This document shows positions 36,291-45,748 of a stretch of DNA of 64,000 nt, piece by piece. Below the pieces are notes generated by a model that saw only the letters and a program-made list of their open reading frames with translations, searched no databases and was not told the DNA's origin. Each line of letters begins with the position of its first letter. The first letter of the stretch is position 1. This stretch comes from Sphingobacterium sp. N143 (lineage in GTDB: Bacteria; Bacteroidota; Bacteroidia; Sphingobacteriales; Sphingobacteriaceae), in the NCBI RefSeq assembly GCF_030325625.1, contig NZ_JACAIS010000014.1, forward strand, positions 1-64,000, in the 5' to 3' direction. Both the position numbers and the translations under genes were made by a program.

Positions 36291-36887
36291 ATGCTATTAT
36301 CATATTATCAGGAACAGTGGATAGAAGCGGGTTGTGACGAGGCGGGTAGAGGTTGTCTGGCGGGTCCTGTCTTTGCTGCTGCGGTTATTTTTCCAACGGA
36401 TTACCACCATGAACTTCTTAATGACTCCAAAAAGCTTAGTGAAAAAAAACGCATGACCCTACGGCCAATTATTGAACGTGAAGCCCTGGCTTACGCTGTA
36501 GCCAGCGTATCGGCAGCGGAAATTGACCGCATCAATATACATAATGCGAGCTATTTAGCCATGCATAAGGCTCTGGATATGCTTAAGCTAAAAGCGGAAT
36601 ATATTATTGTGGATGGAAATAAGTTTATCCCTTACCAGGAAACCCCTCATTCCTGTATCGTCAAAGGTGATGGAAAATACCTTTCTATTGCCGCAGCATC
36701 GATCTTGGCAAAGACCTATCGCGATGAATACATGGACAATATTGCAAAGGACTATCCAAATTACGATTGGCTCAGCAATAAAGGGTACCCAACAGTAAAA
36801 CATCGAACTGCTGTACTGCAATATGGTCCGACACCACATCATAGAAAAAGCTTTAAAATAACTGACCCTCAGCTCAAATTATTTTAA
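36291..36887 (+). CDS. rnhB: Ribonuclease HII
   Basis: Removes RNA from RNA-DNA hybrids, including single misincorporated ribonucleotides. From the ATG at 36291 the protein has 198 residues, the usual length. CDEAGRGCLAGPVFAAAVI near residue 15 carries the first Asp-Glu pair of the active site, and further motifs are DSKKLSEKKR, IDRINIHNASYLAMHKAL and GDGKYLSIAAASILAKTYRD. An extension to an ATG at 36213 is open but lies before the likely promoter. Confidence 0.95.
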   Translation: MLLSYYQEQWIEAGCDEAGRGCLAGPVFAAAVIFPTDYHHELLNDSKKLSEKKRMTLRPIIEREALAYAVASVSAAEIDRINIHNASYLAMHKALDMLKLKAEYIIVDGNKFIPYQETPHSCIVKGDGKYLSIAAASILAKTYRDEYMDNIAKDYPNYDWLSNKGYPTVKHRTAVLQYGPTPHHRKSFKITDPQLKLF

Positions 36888-36902
36888 AGCCTGCCTTTTT
36901 TG

Positions 36903-36934
36903 AAAGAGACATTGGCCTAAGCCACTGTCTCTTT
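36903..36934. terminator. Hairpin between rnhB and the YfhO-like gene
   Basis: AAAGAGACA-T-TGGC (36903-36916) pairs with GCCA-C-TGTCTCTTT (36921-36934), 13 pairs with one mismatch and a CTAA loop. It lies between the two convergent genes. The stop codon of the minus-strand gene (36917-36919) sits in the loop. T runs are weak on both sides. Confidence 0.65.
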
Positions 36935-39397
36935 CTGTCTTCCCTTAAAAGAGAAATATATTGCCGCCACAACCCCTAGACCGAGGATAATGGAGGATAT
37001 CAATGTCAATATATTACCCATCTTATGCGATTCAGGATCAAAGATAAATTCCACCTTGTGCGTCCCCGCCGGTAATTGCAATGCCCTTAACAGATAGTCT
37101 GCACGAATGATTGGCGTTTCCTTTCCATCCACAAAGGCCTTCCACCCCTTATCGTAAAACACTTCAGAGAATACCGCAAAGGCATCATTTGCCGTGGTAT
37201 ACTCATACTGCATCTTATCTGGATGGTAAGATGTCAATTTGATTTCTCCAGTAGTCGGAGCATTAGATGTTTTTGCCTTAATCTCATTTTGGTATTGCTG
37301 ATTGACAAAAGCTTCTTTACGTGGGTCAAAAGAATTGATCGCCTGCATTTCTTCTGCGTTTCCTTTCACAAAAGAGACTTTGTCCACAAACCAGGCATTG
37401 CCGGCAGCAGTACTTCTTCTCACAATACGTTGCGATTGATTCTGCTGGTCAGTAGTAATGAGATAACGGACATTGAACATATCCAGTACATCTTCATTCA
37501 GTGCACCATTGAACTGGTTTTCCAAAATTTCTTGAAAACGCATCAATTTGGCCGCATGATACCCACCCAAAGATTTATGGAAATAGGACGCACGGGCATC
37601 AGAGAATGGATTTGTAGTCAGATCAAGCACACGATAGCTCGGATCTTTATCCATTAAGATCAATTGATCTACCTCACGCTGTTGAAAGACCTGGCTTGTT
37701 GTCGCCCCTTTATCCATAAATGAACGGTCATTTAAAAAACGTTTATCGACACTCCACAGATCGAACAAAAAGAGGACCAACAAAGTTCCTAACAAGATAC
37801 CTTCGCTTAATTTTTTCTTCAGGTAGAACCAAATAAGACCAAAAGTCAGCAAGATGATAGCAAAAGAACGATAGGCATCTTTACTGGCAATATCTTTACG
37901 GTCTAACACCAGTTGATTGACCAATTCGGTTGCTGTAGTCTTATCCCCTATCTGTTGCGTAAAGGATTCTATGAGCGTATTGTGTTCAGCATTTCTAAAA
38001 TTCAGGAACAGATCTGGGAGCAGGCCGATCAGCAGACAGAATCCCCCGACACCAACAAAGGTATATAACACCTTTTTTTCCAGATTTGGAATTTCTTTTG
38101 CACGGGTCAAGAGCTCATTAACGGTCAGAACTGCCATGAGAGGCACCGTAATTGACACCAATACCAAAATGGATTCCACAGCCCTGAATTTATTGTACAT
38201 GGGGAAATAATCAAAGAACAGGTCTGAAACCAGGGTGAAATTTTTTCCAAAGGACAACAATAAGGCTAATAGGGTTGTTGCCAATATCCACCATTTCAAC
38301 CGGTTCTTGACAATAATTAAACCCAATACAAACAAGAAGAAAATACCTGCCCCAAAGTACCAAGGCCCGGAAGTAAACGGCTTGTCCCCCCAATAAGTGG
38401 GCATTCCTTCGGCAATCTGTCCTGCTTGAACGGCAGGCATACCGCCTTTTTCCATAAAAAACTTGGCGACATGTGACTTTTCGTCCAGTTGGCCTCCGTT
38501 TGCTCCACCATAAGCATTCGGAATCACAAAGGTCATGCTCTCACCGACACCTTGACTCCATTCATATGCATATTGTTTATCCAGACCTTTTTCTTTCGTC
38601 TTATTATCATCAACTTTGGTGATATTGGCATGTCCCCTGGTACTCAGTTTGCTGTACTCCCAAGTTGGCAATAAGATAGATGCATTAACCATGATCGCAA
38701 TTGCCACGGCCAGAACCTGCCTGCCAGAAGCAATAAAAAATTCCTTCAGTTGCTTTTGCCTGATCGCATCTACCAGTGTGAAAATAACATACACCATGAG
38801 CGCCATAAGGAGATAATAAGTGGTCTGTAGGTGATTGACACGAATTTCTAAAGAGAGAAAAAGCGCCAATAGGACAGGTCCCCACAGTTTGCTCCCCCGG
38901 TAGCACATAATAACCGCCGCTAGGACAGGCGGAATAAATGCGATCGCATTAGCCCGGGTGATATGGCCTGCCTCAATATAAATAAAGTTATAAGATGTAA
39001 ACGCTATGGCAATAGCTCCTACCGCAGCGAGCCATGGCCTGATACGTAATACGCTGAAAAGAAGATAAGCTCCCAGCAAATAGAATAATACGGTATCCAT
39101 TGGGGGCGGAAAAACAAATTTCACGGCTTTCAACACATAAGTACCAATATTATTTTCATTGGCCTGCCAAATCTGATATGTGGGCATACCACCAAACATG
39201 GAATTGGTCCATAGCGGGGCTTTCCCGTCTTTAGCCTTGTAGTCAAATAACTCCTTTTGTCCCCCCTGTGCCTGTACCACATCCGATTGGGCCAATGTTT
39301 TACCTTGCCATACGGGTGTGAAATAAAAAGATACCAGGGCAATGAATATCGCAATAACGATCAAATGTGCCGAATTCGCCTTAAACCAATTTTTCAT
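36917..39397 (-). CDS. YfhO-family polytopic membrane protein
   Basis: An 826-residue protein with an N-terminal helix, about twelve further membrane helices up to residue 550, a large C-terminal extracytoplasmic domain and a final helix near residue 800. The overall plan matches the YfhO family, which in firmicutes acts in glycosylation of lipoteichoic acid; in Bacteroidota it is annotated only by similarity. The segment ITRANAIAFIPPVLAAVI and the C-terminal YDKGWKAFVDGKETPI-like strand are typical. It has its own promoter at 39432-39462. The lipid-linked substrate is unknown. Confidence 0.85.
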   Translation of the reverse strand: MKNWFKANSAHLIVIAIFIALVSFYFTPVWQGKTLAQSDVVQAQGGQKELFDYKAKDGKAPLWTNSMFGGMPTYQIWQANENNIGTYVLKAVKFVFPPPMDTVLFYLLGAYLLFSVLRIRPWLAAVGAIAIAFTSYNFIYIEAGHITRANAIAFIPPVLAAVIMCYRGSKLWGPVLLALFLSLEIRVNHLQTTYYLLMALMVYVIFTLVDAIRQKQLKEFFIASGRQVLAVAIAIMVNASILLPTWEYSKLSTRGHANITKVDDNKTKEKGLDKQYAYEWSQGVGESMTFVIPNAYGGANGGQLDEKSHVAKFFMEKGGMPAVQAGQIAEGMPTYWGDKPFTSGPWYFGAGIFFLFVLGLIIVKNRLKWWILATTLLALLLSFGKNFTLVSDLFFDYFPMYNKFRAVESILVLVSITVPLMAVLTVNELLTRAKEIPNLEKKVLYTFVGVGGFCLLIGLLPDLFLNFRNAEHNTLIESFTQQIGDKTTATELVNQLVLDRKDIASKDAYRSFAIILLTFGLIWFYLKKKLSEGILLGTLLVLFLFDLWSVDKRFLNDRSFMDKGATTSQVFQQREVDQLILMDKDPSYRVLDLTTNPFSDARASYFHKSLGGYHAAKLMRFQEILENQFNGALNEDVLDMFNVRYLITTDQQNQSQRIVRRSTAAGNAWFVDKVSFVKGNAEEMQAINSFDPRKEAFVNQQYQNEIKAKTSNAPTTGEIKLTSYHPDKMQYEYTTANDAFAVFSEVFYDKGWKAFVDGKETPIIRADYLLRALQLPAGTHKVEFIFDPESHKMGNILTLISSIILGLGVVAAIYFSFKGRQKETVA

Positions 39398-39431
39398 TTA
39401 TCCTCTTAGGTTGTTTAAAAGTCTTAAAAGC

Positions 39432-39462
39432 CAAACTTAGATAAATTTGTTTTTATATACAA
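39432..39462 (-). promoter_or_regulatory. Promoter of the YfhO-like gene
   Basis: TTG (39462-39460) and a perfect -7 TAAGTTTG (39439-39432) are 20 nt apart on the minus strand, preceded by AAATTTATC as at fabD and the trk genes. The predicted leader is about 30 nt. Confidence 0.75.
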
Positions 39463-39614
39463 TTATAATTATGCGCAACACAAAAGCAAAGCATCCTTTT
39501 GATTTGCGATGGATCATTCGTCTCCCTCAGTTTTTCGTCTCACAGAAATCAGCTGTCGCAGCGGCTACATGGACATCAGCTGAAAGCCCTCCAAGCCCAA
39601 ATCTTTTTGTAACA

Positions 39615-39643
39615 AAATGCCCCCAATCAGACTGGGGGCATTT
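39615..39643 (-). terminator. Terminator of the trkA-UPF0145 transcript
   Basis: AAATGCCCCC (39615-39624) and GGGGGCATTT (39634-39643) form a perfect 10-bp stem with a 9-nt loop, followed on the minus strand by TTTTGTTAC. It is 7 nt after the UPF0145 stop codon. Confidence 0.85.
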
Positions 39644-39649
39644 CGAAGT

Positions 39650-39967
39650 TTATTTCATTTTGACAGCAGTTCCCGTCGCTCCGACCATCATCATACCGCC
39701 TGTTCCAACAGTCTGAAAATCCAACCTTACACCCACTACAGCATCAGCGCCCAATGCTCTGGCCCGGTCCTCAAGTTCTCGCAGAGCAGCCTCACGTGTT
39801 TCCTGAAATGCACGTTCATAAGAATTGGACCGTCCACCAAAAAAATCTCTTAAGCCAGCCATCATATCTTTGATGGCATTTGCTCCTAGCACAACCTCTG
39901 AAGAAACGATCCCCAAATAACGGTCTATCTGATGTCCTTCAATATTACTTGTCGTTGTCAATAACAT
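39650..39967 (-). CDS. UPF0145/YbjQ heavy-metal-binding domain protein
   Basis: A 105-residue protein of the YbjQ family, which forms a symmetric pentameric beta-barrel. Signatures are MLLTTTSNIEGHQIDRYLGI, SEVVLGANAIKDMMAGLRDFFGG and GADAVVGVRLDFQTVG. It starts 3 nt after trkA, so it is co-transcribed with the potassium-uptake regulator. The function of the family is unknown despite the heavy-metal label. Confidence 0.93.
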   Translation of the reverse strand: MLLTTTSNIEGHQIDRYLGIVSSEVVLGANAIKDMMAGLRDFFGGRSNSYERAFQETREAALRELEDRARALGADAVVGVRLDFQTVGTGGMMMVGATGTAVKMK

Positions 39968-39970
39968 AAT

Positions 39971-40657
39971 TTACTCTCCTTTTTGAATTAATTTGTTGAT
40001 ATTGGATAGTTCCCCAAAAACAACTAAGATGTCTCCTTCCGCCATGATTGTCTCTGACGTGGCGATGCCGGAAGCTTCTTTTTGTTCTTTAGTGACCCCA
40101 TCTGTTTTTGTCTCTGTTATTTTTACCGTAGTCAGTACAATAATTTTATATAGGTTCGTGAGATTGGCCTCACGTAATGTCATACCCACATAACGTGTAG
40201 GCACCTTGGTCTCCACAATGGAATATCGATCCGAAACCTTAAAAGAATCCACGATATCAATATTATCCAAACGCATGGCCAACCGCTCTGCTGCCTCTTC
40301 TTCGGGCATGATATACTCATTGATCTCCATGGCTTCCAAAACTGTTTTCTGTAGTTCAGACACAATACGCCCGATAATTCGTTTTACTTTTAATTGTTTT
40401 AAAAGCGCCACAGTCATCAGCGATGCTCCTTCATCCTCTCCAATCGCCACAATCACGGCATGAGCATCTTTTAATGGTAATGACGTTACAGCCTCCCGAT
40501 CTGTTGTATCAAGACATACCGTATGTGTGATCTTGTCCTTTAATTGTTCAACAATATTCAGGTTCCTATCGGCACCAATCACTTCATGCCCCAGTTCTGT
40601 CAGGTGAACACCCAATGAACGACCAAAATGCCCCAACCCTAAAACGATATACTTCAT
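39971..40657 (-). CDS. trkA: TrkA/KtrA-type potassium uptake regulatory subunit
   Basis: Cytoplasmic nucleotide-binding subunit that gates the TrkH/KtrB channel. From the ATG at 40657 it has 228 residues, a single RCK unit: RCK_N with the Rossmann motif YIVLGLGHFGRSLG and acidic strand end GADRN, and RCK_C with VGMTLREANLTNLY. I chose this ATG because the open-frame start 45 nt earlier lies inside the promoter. The -7 element ends 4 nt before the ATG, so the mRNA may be leaderless. UPF0145 follows. Confidence 0.93.
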   Translation of the reverse strand: MKYIVLGLGHFGRSLGVHLTELGHEVIGADRNLNIVEQLKDKITHTVCLDTTDREAVTSLPLKDAHAVIVAIGEDEGASLMTVALLKQLKVKRIIGRIVSELQKTVLEAMEINEYIMPEEEAAERLAMRLDNIDIVDSFKVSDRYSIVETKVPTRYVGMTLREANLTNLYKIIVLTTVKITETKTDGVTKEQKEASGIATSETIMAEGDILVVFGELSNINKLIQKGE

Positions 40658-40661
40658 AACC

Positions 40662-40693
40662 CAAACTAAGATAAATTTACTTTTATTTACAAA
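40662..40693 (-). promoter_or_regulatory. trkA promoter
   Basis: TTTG (40693-40690) and TTAGTTTG (40669-40662) are spaced 20 nt. The whole 35-nt block differs from the trkH promoter by only one indel and a few substitutions. The end of the -7 is 4 nt before the trkA ATG. Confidence 0.75.
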
Positions 40694-40765
40694 TGTAATC
40701 ACATTATACCGATGATATGATCAGCACCTTTTTTGTATTGTATTAATTGCGGAGAATATATGCCA

Positions 40766-42556
40766 TTAAAACAATATTTTTTCTTCCGGAAATATGATAT
40801 TCCTCCGTGTTGTGTTTTTGATGAAAGCAACTAATAATGTCAACATGCCAACCCGTCCCACCAGCATCGTCACCACAATGATGAGTTTTCCCCCCATGCT
40901 TAGAGAAGGCGTCACCCCTAAACTCAATCCACAGGTCGTATATGCGGACAAGGATTCAAATAATAGATTTTTCATGCTTTTATCAGGGTCTGTAAAAATG
41001 AGCATAAAAAAGCTGAGTCCGACGACTATAAAGGACAATAAAATTATTGCAAAAGCTTTGCTGACCGATTCACTTGCAATTCTTCGTTTAAAGATTTCAA
41101 TATATTCCTTTCCCTTTGCCAATGATACGATGTTGATCAGCGATAGTGCTACTGTTGTTACTTTCACCCCGCCACCGGTAGATCCAGGAGAAGCGCCCAC
41201 CCACATTAAGACCATGGTCAAAAAGACGGTTGGAGCCCCCACAAAGCTCAAATCAATACTGTTGTACCCTGCAGACCGGGCTGCATTAGCCATGAAAAAG
41301 GAAGTGACCCATTCGCCATCGATTCCCTTTTCAAGCGAAAGTGTATGATTGCGCTCCAAAAAATAAAAAAACAGCGTCGCTCCGATAATAATAATGGCAT
41401 TGCATACCAGCACCAGTTTTGAATTAAAACTAAAACTCCAGGCTTTATGTTTATAGCTCTTTTTGGTAATCAAACGGTGATACCAAAGCAGAAGGGATTC
41501 CTTGATGTAAGTATAAAAATTCAGTACAATGCCAAAACCTAAACCACCCAGGATGAACAAGGACGAAAGGGCAAGCTGAAAAGGATAGTTAAATTTATAA
41601 GCTTCGTTGGTAATCCCACCAGATAGGATTGAAAAACCGGCATTACAGAATGAAGAGATGGAATGAAAGATAGAAAAGAAAACCATACCCCCCACATTCG
41701 GAAAGTTAGCTCTCTCCAAGGTGCTGAATATTAATACTGCACCGAGAAATTCAAATAGCAGGGTAATAAATATAATGGTCAATAAGGTCTTAATGACCGA
41801 AGCAACCTTATTTTCACCCAAAATCTCACCAAACATCAACTGGTTTTTAAACGAAAAACCGCCCGAAAAAAAATAGCCAAAGAAGCCCGTAAAGGTCATT
41901 ATACCCAATCCACCTACCTGGATCAAGACGATAATAACTGTTTGTCCGAACATGCTAAAATTGGTCGATATATCCACAACAGATAGCCCCGTTATGCAAA
42001 CCGCGCTAGTGGCCATGAACAATGCATCCACAAAACTTAAAGGAGCCTCCACCGTAGTCCTAGGCAACATTAATAGTACTGTACCGATCAGGATAAGTAC
42101 CAGAAAGCTAATGACAAATAAAATGGTCGGATTAAAATAAAAATTATCAAAGAATAGGGTACTTTTGGATAACTCTGCGATGAAGATAATGTAAATCCCC
42201 AGATAAATCCACTGCTCACGGGAAAAGACAGACAGTGCTCCGATACCCCCGAAACGGGCAATCAGGATAAAAAAGAAATACATTAAGATCAGTAGCCCTG
42301 AATAATGTTCGACAGCAATCTTCTTCAGCGCATAGATGGATGAGGATTCACGTAGCGCGATCATGAAGAAAAGCGCAAAAAAAAGATAATGAATCGTCTT
42401 ACCCAGCAGATCACCTAATATAGGATCGGTCACATAGCCAACATTAAAGATCACGATAGCTGCACAAATCATGCTGACATAGAGCATGATCTTATCTACA
42501 AGCCCATTTTTATATTTGAAAACAAAACGAATAAAACTTAATATCGAATCTACCAT
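40766..42556 (-). CDS. trkH: TrkH/KtrB-family potassium transporter
   Basis: Membrane subunit of the Trk/Ktr potassium-uptake system. The 596-residue protein has the four-fold membrane-pore-membrane architecture; filter-like loops include SAVCITGLSVVD, SSFCNAGFSI, NAARSAGYNSI and AYTTCGLSLG, each with the key glycine. About 120 residues of extra N-terminal helices precede the core, as in Bacteroidota homologues. The start at 42556 is used because the upstream ATG lies in the -7 element. The gene is separated from trkA by about 110 nt and has its own, nearly identical promoter. Confidence 0.95.
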   Translation of the reverse strand: MVDSILSFIRFVFKYKNGLVDKIMLYVSMICAAIVIFNVGYVTDPILGDLLGKTIHYLFFALFFMIALRESSSIYALKKIAVEHYSGLLILMYFFFILIARFGGIGALSVFSREQWIYLGIYIIFIAELSKSTLFFDNFYFNPTILFVISFLVLILIGTVLLMLPRTTVEAPLSFVDALFMATSAVCITGLSVVDISTNFSMFGQTVIIVLIQVGGLGIMTFTGFFGYFFSGGFSFKNQLMFGEILGENKVASVIKTLLTIIFITLLFEFLGAVLIFSTLERANFPNVGGMVFFSIFHSISSFCNAGFSILSGGITNEAYKFNYPFQLALSSLFILGGLGFGIVLNFYTYIKESLLLWYHRLITKKSYKHKAWSFSFNSKLVLVCNAIIIIGATLFFYFLERNHTLSLEKGIDGEWVTSFFMANAARSAGYNSIDLSFVGAPTVFLTMVLMWVGASPGSTGGGVKVTTVALSLINIVSLAKGKEYIEIFKRRIASESVSKAFAIILLSFIVVGLSFFMLIFTDPDKSMKNLLFESLSAYTTCGLSLGVTPSLSMGGKLIIVVTMLVGRVGMLTLLVAFIKNTTRRNIIFPEEKILF

Positions 42557-42565
42557 GATAAGCCT

Positions 42566-42596
42566 CAAACTAAGATAAATTTGCTTTATTTACAAA
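42566..42596 (-). promoter_or_regulatory. trkH promoter
   Basis: TTTG (42596-42593) and TTAGTTTG (42573-42566) are spaced 19 nt on the minus strand, with AAATTTATC directly before the -7. The ATG lies 9 nt after the -7 element. Confidence 0.75.
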
Positions 42597-42718
42597 TTTA
42601 TTGACCCATCGCCACAGATTCGGCATTTTTTTATCCTTAACATCCGGTGCTACCCTCGTGCTTTCCACGTGAAACGACAATACATTTTTCACTTTCAACA
42701 AGCTCATCAGCATTATAT

Positions 42719-44614
42719 TTAGTTTTCTATTCCTTCTTTTTCCAGTTCCCGCTCAGCTTTTTCACGATCCCTTTTTCGTTTTTCCTCCATTTTTGCCGCA
42801 GCCTCTTCTTCAGCTTTCTTTTCTTCTTCTAACAACTCTGCAGCCGTTTTATGCCGTTTAAAAATTCCTGAAATCAGTTTCTTGGCTTTGCCAACACCGC
42901 TCACAACCTCTTCCACCCGGTCAGCGGTATTCATTAATTTAGCCTCCCGCTCTGGTCCCAGACCTACACATTGCTTGATTCCCATCAGCAAACTCTGCCA
43001 CATTGCTTTAAAAAATGGATGATTGGGGTCCCGATGCTTGTTGATGTGCCCAGTAGTATAATGACCATACAGATCAGGATTACTGGGGTTGAACAGAACC
43101 TGATTGATCATAAACGAAAGTAATCCTTTCTTTTCCCGCCGACCATTATCGCCTGTCTCAGATAGAATATTGACTTTTAGATCATTGTAGTCCATTTTAA
43201 ATGTACCTTTACTCCTGTAATCATTAGCCCAAACATCAAATGATATTTGTTGTAGATTTCCAGATTTGACCTCAACATTCAAAAGTGGTCGAATCATCTT
43301 ATTGACAACAGTCAGATCCATATTTCCCAGACTTCCTTTATAGGTATATGCCCCAACCTTCGAGGTCATATCAAATACAAAATTGGCCAACAATTTTCCT
43401 GAATTCATAAAACTTGTACTCAAGTTAGCACGCATAAGCTTTTGCTGCTGCAATTTTGTCGAGTCATTGGTTACGTTCAAAAGTGTGCCATACGTATGGT
43501 CAAAGGTAATCGTTCCGATCTGGCTGTATTGATCACTCATTTCAGAATAAGAAATACCAATATTATCTAAAATCATCGAGTCAATGCCCAGCCGGGTTGA
43601 CATGCGCATCAGTTTCATCTGCGGTGAATTGCCAATCTGACGGGATGGCGGATTTTTATAATGCTTATCACTGTACACAGCAAGTTGGCCATTTTTTAAA
43701 AAGGCCTTCTGCGCATAAATCTTTTTGTCTCTGGAAAGCTTACCAAAATTAAACTCCGCTAACTGTAGCGTATCCATCTTAAAGACAATGTAACTGCCAC
43801 CTTTTCCTTTTTTTCTATAATAAGCAGCCTTATTCAATAAAGGCTGATACGCGACTTTCGTTAAAAGAACATTTCGGTGCTTACTATTGATCTTTAGCTT
43901 ATCAAAGTCGATTTTATAAAATCCATCGGGCGTCTTATAGGTAAAGCCAGGGACTTCAATATCGATCATCTTTGAATGATAGAAACGCTGTTTATCAGTA
44001 GCAGAAGTAGAGTCGATCAATATGTCATCTATCCGGACCATGACCTTTTTAATTTCAATGTCTTGATGCACCCCCTTTTGCACCTGTGTATACTTCAGGT
44101 TAATATCATTTAAGTTCACGGCCTTGACCTGAATCTTTTTAAGGTTTTCTTTTATTTTCTCATAAAGTGGTTTCTTCGGTCCTTGATTAATGGTGTCATT
44201 GTAATGATGAGCTTCATTTACAACATGTATTGTGGGCGTATCTACGGTTATATCATGCAAAAACAATTCTTTGTCCATCAACACCTTACGTATACCGAAG
44301 CTTTTTATTTTAAGCTTATTGATGGCAATTTCAAAACGATTGTCAGGAGCTTTTTTCATCAACTCCAACTTTTTATAAACCATACTATCTGGAATAAGAT
44401 GGAGGTTTTCTATTGTTAAATTGCCCAACAACAAATTAACATGGATATCATCATAACGAATGGAATACAAGCTGTCCGTAGCTTGCAGAACCAGCTGCTT
44501 TACCTTTGTATCCAGGAGAGGCTTCCACTTATTGCTAAAATACCAGACACTTCCGGTCAATGCCACCACGATAAACATCACAATACCGAGGATCCATTTA
44601 AAAATAGGCTTCAT
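42719..44614 (-). CDS. AsmA-like membrane-anchored protein
   Basis: A 631-residue protein with one N-terminal membrane helix (FKWILGIVMFIVVALTGSVW) and a long, beta-strand-rich periplasmic domain, ending in a Lys/Glu-rich coiled tail (AAAKMEEKRKRDREKAEREL). The pattern SIRYDDIHVNLLLGNLTIENL near residue 50 is typical of AsmA/DUF748-type proteins, which form bridge-like lipid carriers between membranes. That function is inferred. The start at 44614 begins the basic n-region. No obvious operon partner. Confidence 0.7.
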   Translation of the reverse strand: MKPIFKWILGIVMFIVVALTGSVWYFSNKWKPLLDTKVKQLVLQATDSLYSIRYDDIHVNLLLGNLTIENLHLIPDSMVYKKLELMKKAPDNRFEIAINKLKIKSFGIRKVLMDKELFLHDITVDTPTIHVVNEAHHYNDTINQGPKKPLYEKIKENLKKIQVKAVNLNDINLKYTQVQKGVHQDIEIKKVMVRIDDILIDSTSATDKQRFYHSKMIDIEVPGFTYKTPDGFYKIDFDKLKINSKHRNVLLTKVAYQPLLNKAAYYRKKGKGGSYIVFKMDTLQLAEFNFGKLSRDKKIYAQKAFLKNGQLAVYSDKHYKNPPSRQIGNSPQMKLMRMSTRLGIDSMILDNIGISYSEMSDQYSQIGTITFDHTYGTLLNVTNDSTKLQQQKLMRANLSTSFMNSGKLLANFVFDMTSKVGAYTYKGSLGNMDLTVVNKMIRPLLNVEVKSGNLQQISFDVWANDYRSKGTFKMDYNDLKVNILSETGDNGRREKKGLLSFMINQVLFNPSNPDLYGHYTTGHINKHRDPNHPFFKAMWQSLLMGIKQCVGLGPEREAKLMNTADRVEEVVSGVGKAKKLISGIFKRHKTAAELLEEEKKAEEEAAAKMEEKRKRDREKAERELEKEGIEN

Positions 44615-44710
44615 AAAGTCACAATCTCTTTGTAATTTCGTCTTTATTTTATTGATTAACAAACAAAATTAAACTCATTTTTGTTTCCAATACGATCAAA
44701 TAAGATTAAT

Positions 44711-45748
44711 ATGCGCCATAGATCACTATTATTTTTATTTCTTGTAACGTTATCGCTACTTTTATTCAATTCCTGCCATAAAAATCAACATGAAACTGGC
44801 TTTTATTTCTGGAAAACGACCTTCCAATTAGACACCCTGGAACATAAGGCTTTACAAGAAATTGGGGCAAAATCTATTTATGTACGGATTATGGACATTG
44901 ATTTCGACCCTTCCGGCATTCAGGCAGTCCCGATAAGTCCCATCACATTTGCTCAGCCTGTGCCTAAAGAGCAGCAGTTGATCCCAGTCGTCTTTATCAA
45001 CCAGCGCATTTTCTCGGAAATGGACAGCCTACAGATCAGGGGACTTGCCAATAAGATCGTCCCATTTATCGCTGCAAAAATACAACAAGCGGGCAAAGAA
45101 GATTTTACCGAACTACAACTGGATTGTGATTGGACCAAAGCTTCACGGGACAAATTCTTTTACCTGCTCAAGTACCTCCAGGAACTCCCAGCATTAAAGG
45201 AAGTACTGGTTAGTTCGACGTTACGCCTGCACCAAATCAAGAATACCGCAACAAGTGGCATACCGCCAGTAAAAAAGGCCACCTTGATGTGTTACAATAT
45301 GGGCAATTTGCGTCAATTTGGAAGTCAGAACTCTATTTTGAACCAACAGGATCTGAGACTTTATTTAAATGGAACATTGCGCAATTATCCAATGGACGTC
45401 GCTGTTGCGCTCCCCTTATTTCAGTGGTTCGTAGTTTTCAGAAACAACCGCTATATCGGTATTTCCAAACATATTGATGAACAGGACCTCTCGAATGATT
45501 CTTTATTTACCCATAACCCGAAGACCAATCTATACATTTTAACAACAGACCTTCCAAGAGCAAATCTTAAAAAGGGAGATATTGTCCGCTACGAACGGGC
45601 TACCCAAGATGATCTTTTACAAACGGCAAAATTTTTGAGGTCGGAATTGAAAGGCAAAGAACATCAGATTATTTTTTATCATTTAGATCAAGCGACACTA
45701 GCACATCATGGCAACGCCGAATTACAAGAAATTATTCGTGCTTTCTAG
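44711..45748 (+). CDS. Uncharacterised lipoprotein, TIM-barrel-like (DUF3142-like)
   Basis: A 345-residue lipoprotein: signal MRHRSLLFLFLVTLSLLLFNS then cysteine 20. The motif FTELQLDCDWTKASRDKFFY near residue 145, followed by a strand-like VLVSSTLRLHQI and then ATLMCYNMG, resembles the DUF3142/glycosidase-like TIM barrels that have Asp-x-Asp at the strand end. This is a weak resemblance, not a confident family call. It overlaps the next gene by 41 nt, so the two products very likely work together. I chose the ATG at 44711 because it starts the signal peptide. Confidence 0.72.
   Translation: MRHRSLLFLFLVTLSLLLFNSCHKNQHETGFYFWKTTFQLDTLEHKALQEIGAKSIYVRIMDIDFDPSGIQAVPISPITFAQPVPKEQQLIPVVFINQRIFSEMDSLQIRGLANKIVPFIAAKIQQAGKEDFTELQLDCDWTKASRDKFFYLLKYLQELPALKEVLVSSTLRLHQIKNTATSGIPPVKKATLMCYNMGNLRQFGSQNSILNQQDLRLYLNGTLRNYPMDVAVALPLFQWFVVFRNNRYIGISKHIDEQDLSNDSLFTHNPKTNLYILTTDLPRANLKKGDIVRYERATQDDLLQTAKFLRSELKGKEHQIIFYHLDQATLAHHGNAELQEIIRAF

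Noticed and set aside
39447..39716. Plus-strand frame of 89 codons between the YfhO-like gene and UPF0145
   Set aside because: It starts within the YfhO-gene promoter, crosses the trkA/UPF0145 terminator and continues antisense to UPF0145, so coding is unlikely.
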